Of a stretch of 13,467 bases of DNA, positions 7,658 to 13,467 are shown piece by piece. The position numbers and the translations under genes are program-made. The stretch is from Nitrospirota bacterium (GTDB lineage: Bacteria > Nitrospinota > Nitrospinia > Nitrospinales > Nitrospinaceae), in contig QIDN01000153.1 of the NCBI GenBank assembly GCA_003229345.1, positions 1 through 13,467 of the forward strand, written 5' to 3'. Numbering within the stretch: the stretch's first letter is position 1; each line of letters starts with the position of its first letter. The notes under the pieces are model-generated. The model made no database searches. It worked only from the letters and a program-made list of their open reading frames with translations, and had not been told where the DNA came from.

Positions 7658-7960
7658 ATGCCCGACTCGAATACAGAATCCTTAATGCTGTCCCGCTTGG
7701 AAGACCTCAAGGACACCGCCCGCAAACTCTCGATTGAAATCCTGTTCGCCGACTTGTCCGATCCGGAAATTCCCGCTCAAAGCGGGTCCTGTAAAGTTCG
7801 CGGTGAGGATTTGATCGTGGTGGACAAACGATTATCGACGCAACGTCAGATCGAGATACTCCTCAACATCTTTCAACAATTCGATTGGGATGACGTCTAT
7901 GTCGCTTCCTGGATTCGGGAGCGCCTTGAAAACCCCAAACTCACCGGTTTTCCGACATGA
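7658..7960 (+). CDS. Small conserved-looking protein of unknown function, coupled to pepM
   Basis: I do not recognise this 100-aa protein and assign no function. It is soluble and mixed-charge, with no signal peptide, membrane segment, cysteine pair or DNA-binding motif that I can see. An N-terminal helix (LSRLEDLKDTARKLSIEI) leads to a short strand-rich middle (SGSCKVRGEDLIVVDKR, residues about 42-58), then a helical C-terminus rich in aromatic and acidic residues (FDWDDVYVASWIRERLE). The residue pattern is that of a real gene. It has the clearest AGGAGG in the operon, though that sequence may fold into a hairpin, and its stop overlaps the pepM start by four bases (ATGA). Translation of the two is therefore probably linked. 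Confidence 0.8.
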   Translation: MPDSNTESLMLSRLEDLKDTARKLSIEILFADLSDPEIPAQSGSCKVRGEDLIVVDKRLSTQRQIEILLNIFQQFDWDDVYVASWIRERLENPKLTGFPT

Positions 7961-9714
7961 CCCTGCTCAGCACAAATTTACCGGAAGATAGACGCGGCAA
8001 ACTCAAAACTTTGCTCACTCAGGGCAAACTCGTTCGCGTTATGGAAGCCCATAACGGACTCAGCGGCATCGTCGCCGACACCACCTGTGTTGAAGGCACA
8101 TCCGGCGGCCAATCCGTTACTCGCCAGTTTGACGCCATCTGGGAGAGCAGCCTGACCGATTCCGCTTCCAAGGGCCATCCGGATATTGAAGTAATCAGCT
8201 TCGATTCCCGCCTGCTCAGTATCCAGGAAATCCTGACCGTCACGCAAAAACCCATGATCGTTGACGGCGATACCGGCGGCGACCCCAGCACCTTCGAGTA
8301 CATGGTGTCCAAAATGGAACGGGCCGGCGTCTCGGCGGTCATCATCGAAGACAAAGTATTCCCCAAACGCAACAGCCTGGAAGCCGGTACCAGTCAGGTT
8401 CTGCAGGAACCCGAAGTGTTCGCGCAAAAAATCAAGCGCGGAAAAAAAGTGCAGGCCACCGATGAGTTCATGATCATCGCCCGTATCGAAAGCCTGATCG
8501 CCGGCACCGGAATGGAAGACGCGCTCACCCGCGCCCGAATTTATCTGCAAGCCGGGGTCGACGGCATCATGATCCACTCCAAGTCCAAACAGCCGGATGA
8601 AATTATGGAGTTTGCCGGCAAATACCAAAGCCTCCTCAAAGAACTGGAGATGAGCAAACCTCTGGTGTGCGTGCCGACCACTTACAACAATATCCTGGAG
8701 GAAGAATTGCAGGCGGCTGGATTCCAGATCATCATTTACGCCAATCATTTTCTGCGCGCCGCGTACAAAGCAATGCGCGACACCGCCAAATCCATTCTGT
8801 CGAACCAACGCTCGCTCGAGGCCGACCCGCTGTGCGCCCCGGTGCGTGAAATATTCGATGCGGTCGGCTTTCTCGACGTTAAGGAAAAAGATCAGCAGGA
8901 TGAGACCAATACCAATATTCCGGTCATCATCCCCGCCGCCGGGGAAGCGCCGGCCATCGAACCCGTTCTCAAAAACATGCCCAAGGCCATGGCCGACATC
9001 GCCGGCAAAACCCTGCTGGCCCGGCAGGCCCAAACCCTCAACCAGAACCATCTGACGGATATCACCGTGGTGACTGGTTACGCAGGCGACAAAATGAAAG
9101 GCGAAGGGATTTCCTTCCTGAAGAACAAGGATTACAAAAAAGGTACCGAACTGGACAGCCTGCTCATCGCTCAGGAAAAAATGCATAACGGATTCCTGAT
9201 GCTGTACTCGGACATCCTCCTCGAAAATCATGTGGTCGCACAATTGCTCGCATCCAAGGAAGATATCGTGCTGGTGCTGGACAACTCCATTCAATATTTG
9301 GAGTCGGTGGAGGGCAAAGCGACCGATTACGTGATCAGCCGCAACCGGCGAAACCGGAACCGCCGAAGCATCAACTTCGATCACCAGAACGCCATCGCCA
9401 AAATCGGTAAAAATATCGATCCGGCGTCAGCCACCCACGAGTTCATCGGCCTCGCCAAATTCTCGAAGACTGGAGCCGAACAGTTTCTCCAGACCTATCA
9501 CGACGCGTTGAAAAACCTGGAAGGCAAAATCCAGGAGGCGGAGGATGTCTCCCAGATCCGCCTGACCGACCTGATTCAGGAGATGATCGACCGCGGGTTC
9601 AACGTCCATTACCTGGAAATCCACAAAGGCTGGCTGGAAATCCATTTCCCCAAGGACATCGAACTGGCCAACGAATTGTTCATCGCACAGGAACACCCCT
9701 CGGAAGTTTCGTAG
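7957..9714 (+). CDS. pepM: Phosphoenolpyruvate mutase fused to a nucleotidyltransferase domain
   Basis: PEP mutase (also AepX) rearranges phosphoenolpyruvate to phosphonopyruvate, the C-P bond-forming entry to phosphonate synthesis. Residues 1-305 match it closely: MEAHNGLSG (29-37), WESSLTDS (62-69), DGDTGG (103-108), the diagnostic EDKVFPKRNSL (131-141) and ARIESLIAG (175-183). Residues about 321-580 resemble sugar/choline-phosphate nucleotidyltransferases: AAG...PKAMADIAGKTLL (327-354) and a metal-site-like LYSDILL (416-422, Asp419). The usual Gly-rich GxGxR after AAG is replaced by EAPAIE, so NTP binding is uncertain. A basic patch RNRRNRNRR lies at 462-470. PepM-nucleotidyltransferase fusions are known, and the related PntC makes CMP-aminoethylphosphonate. 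Phosphonopyruvate decarboxylase and a transaminase are absent here. The start overlaps the preceding stop. Confidence 0.92.
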   Translation: MTLLSTNLPEDRRGKLKTLLTQGKLVRVMEAHNGLSGIVADTTCVEGTSGGQSVTRQFDAIWESSLTDSASKGHPDIEVISFDSRLLSIQEILTVTQKPMIVDGDTGGDPSTFEYMVSKMERAGVSAVIIEDKVFPKRNSLEAGTSQVLQEPEVFAQKIKRGKKVQATDEFMIIARIESLIAGTGMEDALTRARIYLQAGVDGIMIHSKSKQPDEIMEFAGKYQSLLKELEMSKPLVCVPTTYNNILEEELQAAGFQIIIYANHFLRAAYKAMRDTAKSILSNQRSLEADPLCAPVREIFDAVGFLDVKEKDQQDETNTNIPVIIPAAGEAPAIEPVLKNMPKAMADIAGKTLLARQAQTLNQNHLTDITVVTGYAGDKMKGEGISFLKNKDYKKGTELDSLLIAQEKMHNGFLMLYSDILLENHVVAQLLASKEDIVLVLDNSIQYLESVEGKATDYVISRNRRNRNRRSINFDHQNAIAKIGKNIDPASATHEFIGLAKFSKTGAEQFLQTYHDALKNLEGKIQEAEDVSQIRLTDLIQEMIDRGFNVHYLEIHKGWLEIHFPKDIELANELFIAQEHPSEVS

Positions 9715-9764
9715 CGTCTCAGTTAGAAATCTAAATGACTGGAATCGACCCAAAGCGGACATTT
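9715..9764 (-). repeat. Inverted dispersed repeat, copy A
   Basis: Read on the minus strand, this 50-nt segment aligns to 11836-11884 on the plus strand with about 40 of 50 columns identical and one gap. Shared blocks include AAATGTCCGCTTT and AACTGAGACG at the two ends. It begins at the base directly after the pepM TAG. Together with copy B it brackets the methyltransferase and CDP-alcohol phosphatidyltransferase genes. Confidence 0.75.
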
Positions 9765-9781
9765 TAAGGAGAAGTCCGTTT
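9753..9781 (+). terminator. Weak terminator-like hairpin after pepM
   Basis: AAGCGGAC (9753-9760) pairs with GTCCGTTT (9774-9781), eight pairs with one G-U, around a 13-nt loop. It lies 38 nt after the pepM stop. Only three T residues follow on from the stem before an A-run, so termination would be inefficient. The 5' arm falls within repeat copy A. Confidence 0.3.
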
Positions 9782-9844
9782 AAAAAAGTTCAAGGATTGA
9801 AAGTTTCCTCTCAAAAAGATTTTCATTCACAGGAGGATGGATAA

Positions 9845-9931
9845 ATGTTACAATCTGGGCCAAATTCAGACAAAATTTTAGGTCTCAAAAGACGGTTTAC
9901 TCAATCAAGGGTAAATTTCAAAGAATTTTAA
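9845..9931 (+). CDS. Possible 28-aa peptide with strong Shine-Dalgarno
   Basis: AGGAGG at 9831-9836 lies eight bases before ATG 9845, ideal spacing and one of the best ribosome-binding sites in the window. The frame encodes 28 residues (MLQSGPNSDKI...FKEF) ending at TAA 9929-9931. The second half is basic (LKRRFTQSR) and is encoded by the first copy of the local 76-nt repeat. I know no homologue; it may be a leader peptide, the start of a decayed gene, or chance. Confidence 0.25.
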   Translation: MLQSGPNSDKILGLKRRFTQSRVNFKEF

Positions 9932-10032
9932 TGTTCATATGGGAAATCTCGGTTTTGATCTCAAAAGATGGTTCGCTTAATCAGGACGACTTTCGGTAAG
10001 TCTAAATATTTATATGGAAAATCTCAGGTAAA
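9881..10032 (+). repeat. Two imperfect 76-nt direct repeats
   Basis: Unit 1 is 9881-9956 and unit 2 is 9957-10032. The first 30 bases match at 23 positions (shared TCTCAAAAGA-GGTT-ACT/GCT-AATCA). A second block, TTCATATGGGAAATCTC (9934-9950) versus TTTATATGGAAAATCTC (10009-10025), matches at 15 of 17. The middles have diverged. It is an old tandem duplication of unknown role upstream of the methyltransferase. Confidence 0.7.
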
Positions 10033-10126
10033 ACGAATCGAGTAAAGTTTTGTTTTGTGATTATGATTTTCATATTGCGGATAAGCCTTTATTTCAATGG
10101 AGTTAATTCGGTTTTGAAGGAAATCA

Positions 10127-10933
10127 ATGGTCGCCTTGAATTATAAAAAAATTCAGGAGTTTTGGGATCGGGCGAAACCGTCCTCTTTGAGTCCCTACAT
10201 GATGGAAGGATACGGCTTTCCGGAAAGCGCTTCCAAATATCGTTTTAAAGCGGAGGCGAAAATTTTAAAACGTCTTCTAGAACCCGTCGACCGCAATGGA
10301 ACCGTCTTAGATTTAGGCGGCGGAGTTGGGTTGTGGACGTCCTTTTTTGCCGAGCGCTTTCGCCATGTAATCACCGTCGAAGCAAGCCAGAGATTTTATA
10401 AAGCGTTAGCGGCAAGGCGCTCGTTGCATCCAAATATACAAATCTTTCAACAGGACGTTCGCTCGTTTGTACCACAAACGCCTATAAGCCTGGCGTTTTC
10501 GGGGGGGCTTCTTATGTATCTAAACGACGAGGATATTCGGAATTTACTTAAAAGATTGCGAGGGGATTTAAAACCCGGCGGAATAATGGTTTGCAGGGAA
10601 ACGACGATTCGAAATGGAGCCGCGATTCGACAGGGGAATTATCAAGCCGTTTACCGTTCGGTTTCTGTTTATAAAAAAATATTCGAAGAAACAGGGTTTC
10701 AAGTTTTAAAAATAGAAAAAAATTCCCCTTATGTTCTTTTGGAAATGGGGATTCAGTTTCTCGAGAAATTGAAAGAAACGATTCCATATCCTAAGCGATG
10801 GATTTCAATTCTGGGTCCTTGCGTTTATTTCGGCTTGCGTTTGTCTAACCGTTGGATTGTGAAAATGCCTCGATGGTTGGGAATAGAGTATCCCGAATTG
10901 CAAAACCATTTCTTCGCGATTAGGCCTTCTTAA
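10127..10933 (+). CDS. Class I SAM-dependent methyltransferase
   Basis: This 268-aa protein has the Rossmann SAM-binding motif I VLDLGGGVG (residues 60-68), an acidic residue at the end of strand 2 (Glu85 in ITVEAS), a QQDVRSF segment around Asp110 that fits motif II, and LKPGG (148-152) typical of class I enzymes. The substrate cannot be read from sequence. A hydrophobic stretch near 224-238 (WISILGPCVYFGL) may touch a membrane or lipid substrate. The start at 10127 has AGGA five to six bases upstream. It is 17 nt before a CDP-alcohol phosphatidyltransferase, so the pair is probably an operon; methylation of a lipid or phosphonate headgroup is one inference. Base composition is visibly more AT-rich than pepM or proS, suggesting a separate origin. 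Confidence 0.85.
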   Translation: MVALNYKKIQEFWDRAKPSSLSPYMMEGYGFPESASKYRFKAEAKILKRLLEPVDRNGTVLDLGGGVGLWTSFFAERFRHVITVEASQRFYKALAARRSLHPNIQIFQQDVRSFVPQTPISLAFSGGLLMYLNDEDIRNLLKRLRGDLKPGGIMVCRETTIRNGAAIRQGNYQAVYRSVSVYKKIFEETGFQVLKIEKNSPYVLLEMGIQFLEKLKETIPYPKRWISILGPCVYFGLRLSNRWIVKMPRWLGIEYPELQNHFFAIRPS

Positions 10934-10950
10934 TTAAAAAGAGATAAACG

Positions 10951-11631
10951 ATGTTTAAAGCATTTGGAGTTCATATCTATAAAAATTGCGCCAATTTTAT
11001 ATCCCTTCTTGGGCTGGCTCCCGTGTGCCTTCTTTTCTACGATGGAGGCTTCCAATTTATCGTTCCTTTCATCATCTATAATAACATCATGGATGATTTA
11101 GACGGGATGGTCGCCAAAAAACTCGGTATTAGAAGCCAATTCGGAGCCAATGTAGATAATATCTGCGACGCAGTCGCGCATTCTGCCATCGTGATTGCCG
11201 TTGGGACGCATTTTGGAGGAGCTTTGATTGTATTCAGTCTCGTCGCCGCTTTCAGCATCGTACTGAGAACCGCCAACCGGATCGAGCCTGACTCAATTGC
11301 CGGTGAAGGGAGTCAAACCAACGAATTGCTTCGCCACGCCATGTTCATTCTTTTAATCGGAGAAATGGTTGAATTAAATTTTGTTCCGGTTTTGGCGGTA
11401 ATATTTTTAATGAATTCCATATCCATGTTATTGCCCATCCGTCTTCCCTTTATGCTTGCCCATTACGCTAAGACTCCTGCCTCCATGGCCTGGTTTAATA
11501 TTTCATTAGTGCTCGCATATTGGGTTCAACCTCTTACCTATTTAATCGGAGCCGCGTTTTTCATGACGTATATTTACTCTTTTTCAAAGGCGCTCATTGA
11601 CATGGCGGTGAAAGATCGGGTCCGCTCTTAA
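10951..11631 (+). CDS. CDP-alcohol phosphatidyltransferase family membrane protein
   Basis: These inner-membrane enzymes move a phospho-alcohol from a CDP (or CMP) carrier to an acceptor to make phospholipids. The 226-aa product has the full signature D-x2-D-G-x2-A-(K)-x8-G-x3-D-x3-D: Asp48, Asp51, Gly52, Ala55, Gly65, Asp69 and Asp73. Lys56 stands in place of the usual Arg. Several hydrophobic segments fit a multi-pass protein (about 15-45, 74-96, 110-150, 170-212). It is not obviously PgsA, PssA or choline-type, so the substrate is open. Being 17 nt after a methyltransferase and near a PepM-nucleotidyltransferase, it could use a CMP-activated phosphonate, but that is inference. Composition is AT-rich like the methyltransferase. 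Confidence 0.88.
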   Translation: MFKAFGVHIYKNCANFISLLGLAPVCLLFYDGGFQFIVPFIIYNNIMDDLDGMVAKKLGIRSQFGANVDNICDAVAHSAIVIAVGTHFGGALIVFSLVAAFSIVLRTANRIEPDSIAGEGSQTNELLRHAMFILLIGEMVELNFVPVLAVIFLMNSISMLLPIRLPFMLAHYAKTPASMAWFNISLVLAYWVQPLTYLIGAAFFMTYIYSFSKALIDMAVKDRVRS

Positions 11632-11970
11632 TTAATTTTTCCATAATTAAATGACTAAACAATAAATAGGTTAATCTTTACCTATCCACTCAAGATGGTC
11701 CTCATTTTTTCATCAGACCACCCAAATCTTTTCTGGCCAAATTTATAAGCCATTGCCAATTGGTCAGGGGCTCTAAGGTTATCATCTGCGTTGATCAAAA
11801 AATCATTGTTGAGCCGGTTAATCTCAGATATAGGTAAATGTCCGCTTTTGGCCGTTTGGAGACATTCGATTTTAAACTGAGACGTACCCGGAAATATCCC
11901 CGCATTGATTTATCGGCCAACTTTCTGCATAATCGCCATTCGCCTGGCCCATTCAACCTGAAAGTCATCC
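11632..11970. other. Spacer between CDP-alcohol phosphatidyltransferase and proS
   Basis: This 339-bp stretch has no intact plus-strand gene. Its minus strand carries a protein-like relic (11682-11972) and it contains repeat copy B (11836-11884). Arms ATAGGT (11666-11671) and ACCTAT (11680-11685) can form a six-pair hairpin; read on the minus strand it is followed by TTTATTGTTT, a weak terminator for the relic. I see no strong promoter or Shine-Dalgarno for proS. Confidence 0.5.
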
Positions 11971-11972
11971 AT
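11682..11972 (-). pseudogene. Antisense coding relic with in-frame stop, unknown family
   Basis: Reading the minus strand from ATG 11970-11972 gives 20 residues (MDDFQVEWARRMAIMQKVGR), TAA at 11910-11912, then 75 further open codons to TAG at 11682-11684. The last part (about 46 residues from INRLNNDFL, through AYKFGQKRFGW, to ILSG) has a very natural amphipathic composition. There is no ATG, GTG or TTG for about 40 codons after the TAA, so the downstream part has no good start of its own. I cannot name the family. The middle is repeat copy B, so part of the apparent coding may belong to the repeat. The ATG overlaps the proS ATG head to head. Likely a decayed small gene. Confidence 0.4.
11836..11884 (+). 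repeat. Inverted dispersed repeat, copy B
   Basis: This 49-nt segment matches the reverse complement of 9715-9764 at about 40 of 50 columns. The pair lies about 2.1 kb apart in opposite orientation, flanking the AT-rich methyltransferase and CDP-alcohol phosphatidyltransferase block. On the minus strand it encodes the middle (SQFKIECLQTAKSGHL) of the antisense relic. Confidence 0.75.
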
Positions 11973-13467
11973 GTATTATTCGAAACTGTTCATACCCACC
12001 CTCAAACAATCGCCAACCGATGCCGAAGTCGTCAGCCACAAGCTAATGGTGCGCGCCGGGATGATCCGGCAATTGGCCGCGGGTATTTATTCCATCCTGC
12101 CCCTCGGCCTGCGCGTGCTGAAAAAAGTGGAACAGATTATTCGCGAGGAAATGAACCGCATCGGCGGCCAGGAAGTGTTCCTGCCCAGCATCCAGCCTGC
12201 CGAGTTGTGGCAGGAAAGCGGACGGTGGGGACTGTACGGCAAAGAACTCATGCGGCTGAAAGACCGGCACGACCGCGAATTCTGCTACGGCCCCACACAC
12301 GAAGAGGTGATTACCGATATTGTCCGCCGCGAGATCAAGTCCTACCGGCAACTTCCATTGCTCACTTACCAGATTCAAACCAAGTTCAGGGACGAAGTGC
12401 GGCCCCGCTTCGGCGTCATGCGCGGACGCGAGTTCACGATGAAAGACGCTTACAGTTTTCATGCCGACGAAGCCAGTGTTCAGGACATGTACGAAAATAT
12501 GAAGCAGGCCTACTGCAACATCTTCCGGCGATGCGGGTTGGATTTTAAAGTGGTGGAAGCGGACAGCGGCACCATCGGCGGCAGTTTCTCGCACGAGTTC
12601 ATGGTGCTGGCCGATTCGGGAGAAGACGCCGTCGCGTTCTGCAGCGCCTGCGACTACGCGTCCAACATTGAGAAAGCCGCCGCACGCGTGCCTGAAAAAA
12701 CCGCCCCGCCTAAAGCAATAGAAGACTTAAAAAAAATCCCCACTCCTGGACAGAAAACCGTCGAGGAGGTGGCGAAATTTCTCAAAGTCTCTCCCCGGCA
12801 AATCGTCAAAACCCTCATTATGGAAAACGAAGACGGGCTGGTGGCGGGCCTGGTGCGGGGCGACCGCCAACTCAACCCCATCAAACTCAAAAACCTGATC
12901 GGGTGCGAATGGCTCCACTCCGCCGACGAATCCCTGATCGTTTCCAAAACCAACATCCCCTGCGGCTTCATCGGACCGGTGAATCTGGATATGAAGGTCT
13001 ATGTCGACCACGAAGTCGCCGTCATGCACAATTTCGTGACCGGCGCCAACAGCAAGGACGCGCATTACACCGGCGTGCAATTCAGCCGGGATATTAAAAC
13101 CGCACAGATGGGCGACCTGCATGAAGTGCAGGAAGGCGACCCCTGCCCCAAATGCGAGGGCGGGCACTACCAGGTGAAACGCGGTATCGAGGTCGGTCAT
13201 ATATTCATTCTGGGCACCAAATACAGTTCCACCATGAAAGCCCATTTTCTGGACGAGCATGGCAAGGAAAACCCGATGATCATGGGATGCTATGGCATCG
13301 GCGTGGGCCGCACCGCCGCCGCCGCCATCGAACAGAATCACGATGACAAGGGCATTATCTGGCCCGTCCCTCTCGCCCCCTTTCAGGCCGTGGTCATTCC
13401 GGTCAAATTTGAAGAGGACAACCAGCGCACGGCCTGCGAGGAAACCTATAAAATCCTTGGAGACCTG
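11971..13467 (+). CDS. proS: Prolyl-tRNA synthetase (bacterial type, 3' end beyond the window)
   Basis: ProRS charges tRNA-Pro with proline. The frame is open from ATG 11971 to the last base, 499 codons of an enzyme usually about 570 aa, so the end of the anticodon-binding domain is missing. Class II motif 1 is around residues 36-70 (GIYSILPLGLR), motif 2 is RDEVRPRFG (140-148), and motif 3 is GCYGIGVGR (439-447). Between motifs 2 and 3 lies a long insertion (about 230-390) with the editing (INS) domain of bacterial-type ProRS, which clears Ala-tRNA-Pro. It is bordered by two CxxC pairs (Cys227/230 and Cys392/395) that may bind zinc. Composition is GC-rich, unlike the preceding gene pair. No clear Shine-Dalgarno is seen at 11971, but the N-terminus MYYSKLFIPTLK is the normal family start. 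Confidence 0.95.
   Translation, partial: MYYSKLFIPTLKQSPTDAEVVSHKLMVRAGMIRQLAAGIYSILPLGLRVLKKVEQIIREEMNRIGGQEVFLPSIQPAELWQESGRWGLYGKELMRLKDRHDREFCYGPTHEEVITDIVRREIKSYRQLPLLTYQIQTKFRDEVRPRFGVMRGREFTMKDAYSFHADEASVQDMYENMKQAYCNIFRRCGLDFKVVEADSGTIGGSFSHEFMVLADSGEDAVAFCSACDYASNIEKAAARVPEKTAPPKAIEDLKKIPTPGQKTVEEVAKFLKVSPRQIVKTLIMENEDGLVAGLVRGDRQLNPIKLKNLIGCEWLHSADESLIVSKTNIPCGFIGPVNLDMKVYVDHEVAVMHNFVTGANSKDAHYTGVQFSRDIKTAQMGDLHEVQEGDPCPKCEGGHYQVKRGIEVGHIFILGTKYSSTMKAHFLDEHGKENPMIMGCYGIGVGRTAAAAIEQNHDDKGIIWPVPLAPFQAVVIPVKFEEDNQRTACEETYKILGDL

Larger units (their letters stand above)
9715..10126. other. Repeat-rich 412-bp spacer after pepM
   Basis: This stretch turns AT-rich immediately after the pepM stop. 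It holds one arm of an inverted dispersed repeat (9715-9764), a weak hairpin (9753-9781), a 28-codon reading frame with a strong Shine-Dalgarno (9845-9931) and two copies of a 76-nt direct repeat (9881-10032). A possible further degraded copy starts near 9807 (TCTCAAAA-AGA). I see no convincing promoter for the downstream methyltransferase, although a TATGAT-like -10 occurs near 10061. Confidence 0.6.

Noticed and set aside
7978..9384. 468-codon minus-strand open frame opposite pepM
   Set aside because: The plus strand encodes clear PEP mutase and nucleotidyltransferase motifs throughout. The antisense product is His/Phe/Gly/Val-rich, as expected from a shadow frame in GC-rich coding DNA.
9881..10032. 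CRISPR array
   Set aside because: Only two diverged 76-nt units without constant spacers or cas genes; unit length and variation do not fit CRISPR.
9715..11884. Complete transposon with the repeats as terminal inverted repeats
   Set aside because: No transposase, integrase or target-site duplication is visible. One repeat copy also lies inside a protein-like antisense frame, so a dispersed repeat is the safer description.
11838..12548. Long plus-strand reading frame of 236 codons
   Set aside because: It is out of frame with proS, which is unmistakable in the other frame from 11971 to the window end. Its start comes from repeat copy B and the product is Arg/Pro-rich shadow sequence.

Overview
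The window is a gene-dense chromosomal segment of a Gram-negative bacterium. It carries genes for lipid A synthesis (LpxC), lipoprotein transport (LolA), an inner-membrane site-2 protease (RseP) and an RlpA-type septal lipoprotein. My best guess is a marine Nitrospinota- or deltaproteobacterium-like lineage. This rests only on gene style and order; no rRNA or other marker is present, so the taxonomy is tentative.

Layout. At the left edge, on the minus strand, is an HDOD-domain gene interrupted by an in-frame TAA (1-522). A 342-bp divergent spacer with a good sigma70-type promoter follows. Nine plus-strand genes then run from 865 to 9714: rlpA, greA, trmB, a response regulator/AAA+/LpxC fusion, purN, lolA, rseP, a small unknown gene, and a phosphoenolpyruvate mutase fused to a nucleotidyltransferase. 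Spacing is tight from greA on (4-bp overlaps to 79-bp gaps), so most may be co-transcribed. A repeat-rich 412-bp spacer precedes a visibly more AT-rich pair: a SAM methyltransferase and a CDP-alcohol phosphatidyltransferase. An antisense coding relic follows, and then proS, which runs off the right edge.

The standout is the 677-aa protein at 2852-4885. It has an NtrX-like receiver with an intact phosphorylation site, then a degenerate sigma54-activator AAA+ domain (Walker A kept; Walker B acids, GAFTGA loop, arginine finger and HTH lost), then a complete LpxC with all catalytic and zinc residues. This suggests the committed step of lipid A synthesis is wired directly to a phosphorelay signal, with enzyme output in place of transcriptional output.

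A second theme is phosphonates. PepM makes the C-P bond, the fused nucleotidyltransferase domain could activate a phosphonate as a CMP derivative, and the nearby CDP-alcohol phosphatidyltransferase could move it onto a lipid. Phosphonopyruvate decarboxylase and a transaminase are not in the window. The two AT-rich genes lie between inverted copies of a roughly 50-nt repeat (9715-9764 and 11836-11884, about 80% identical by eye), so this block may have been inserted or rearranged.
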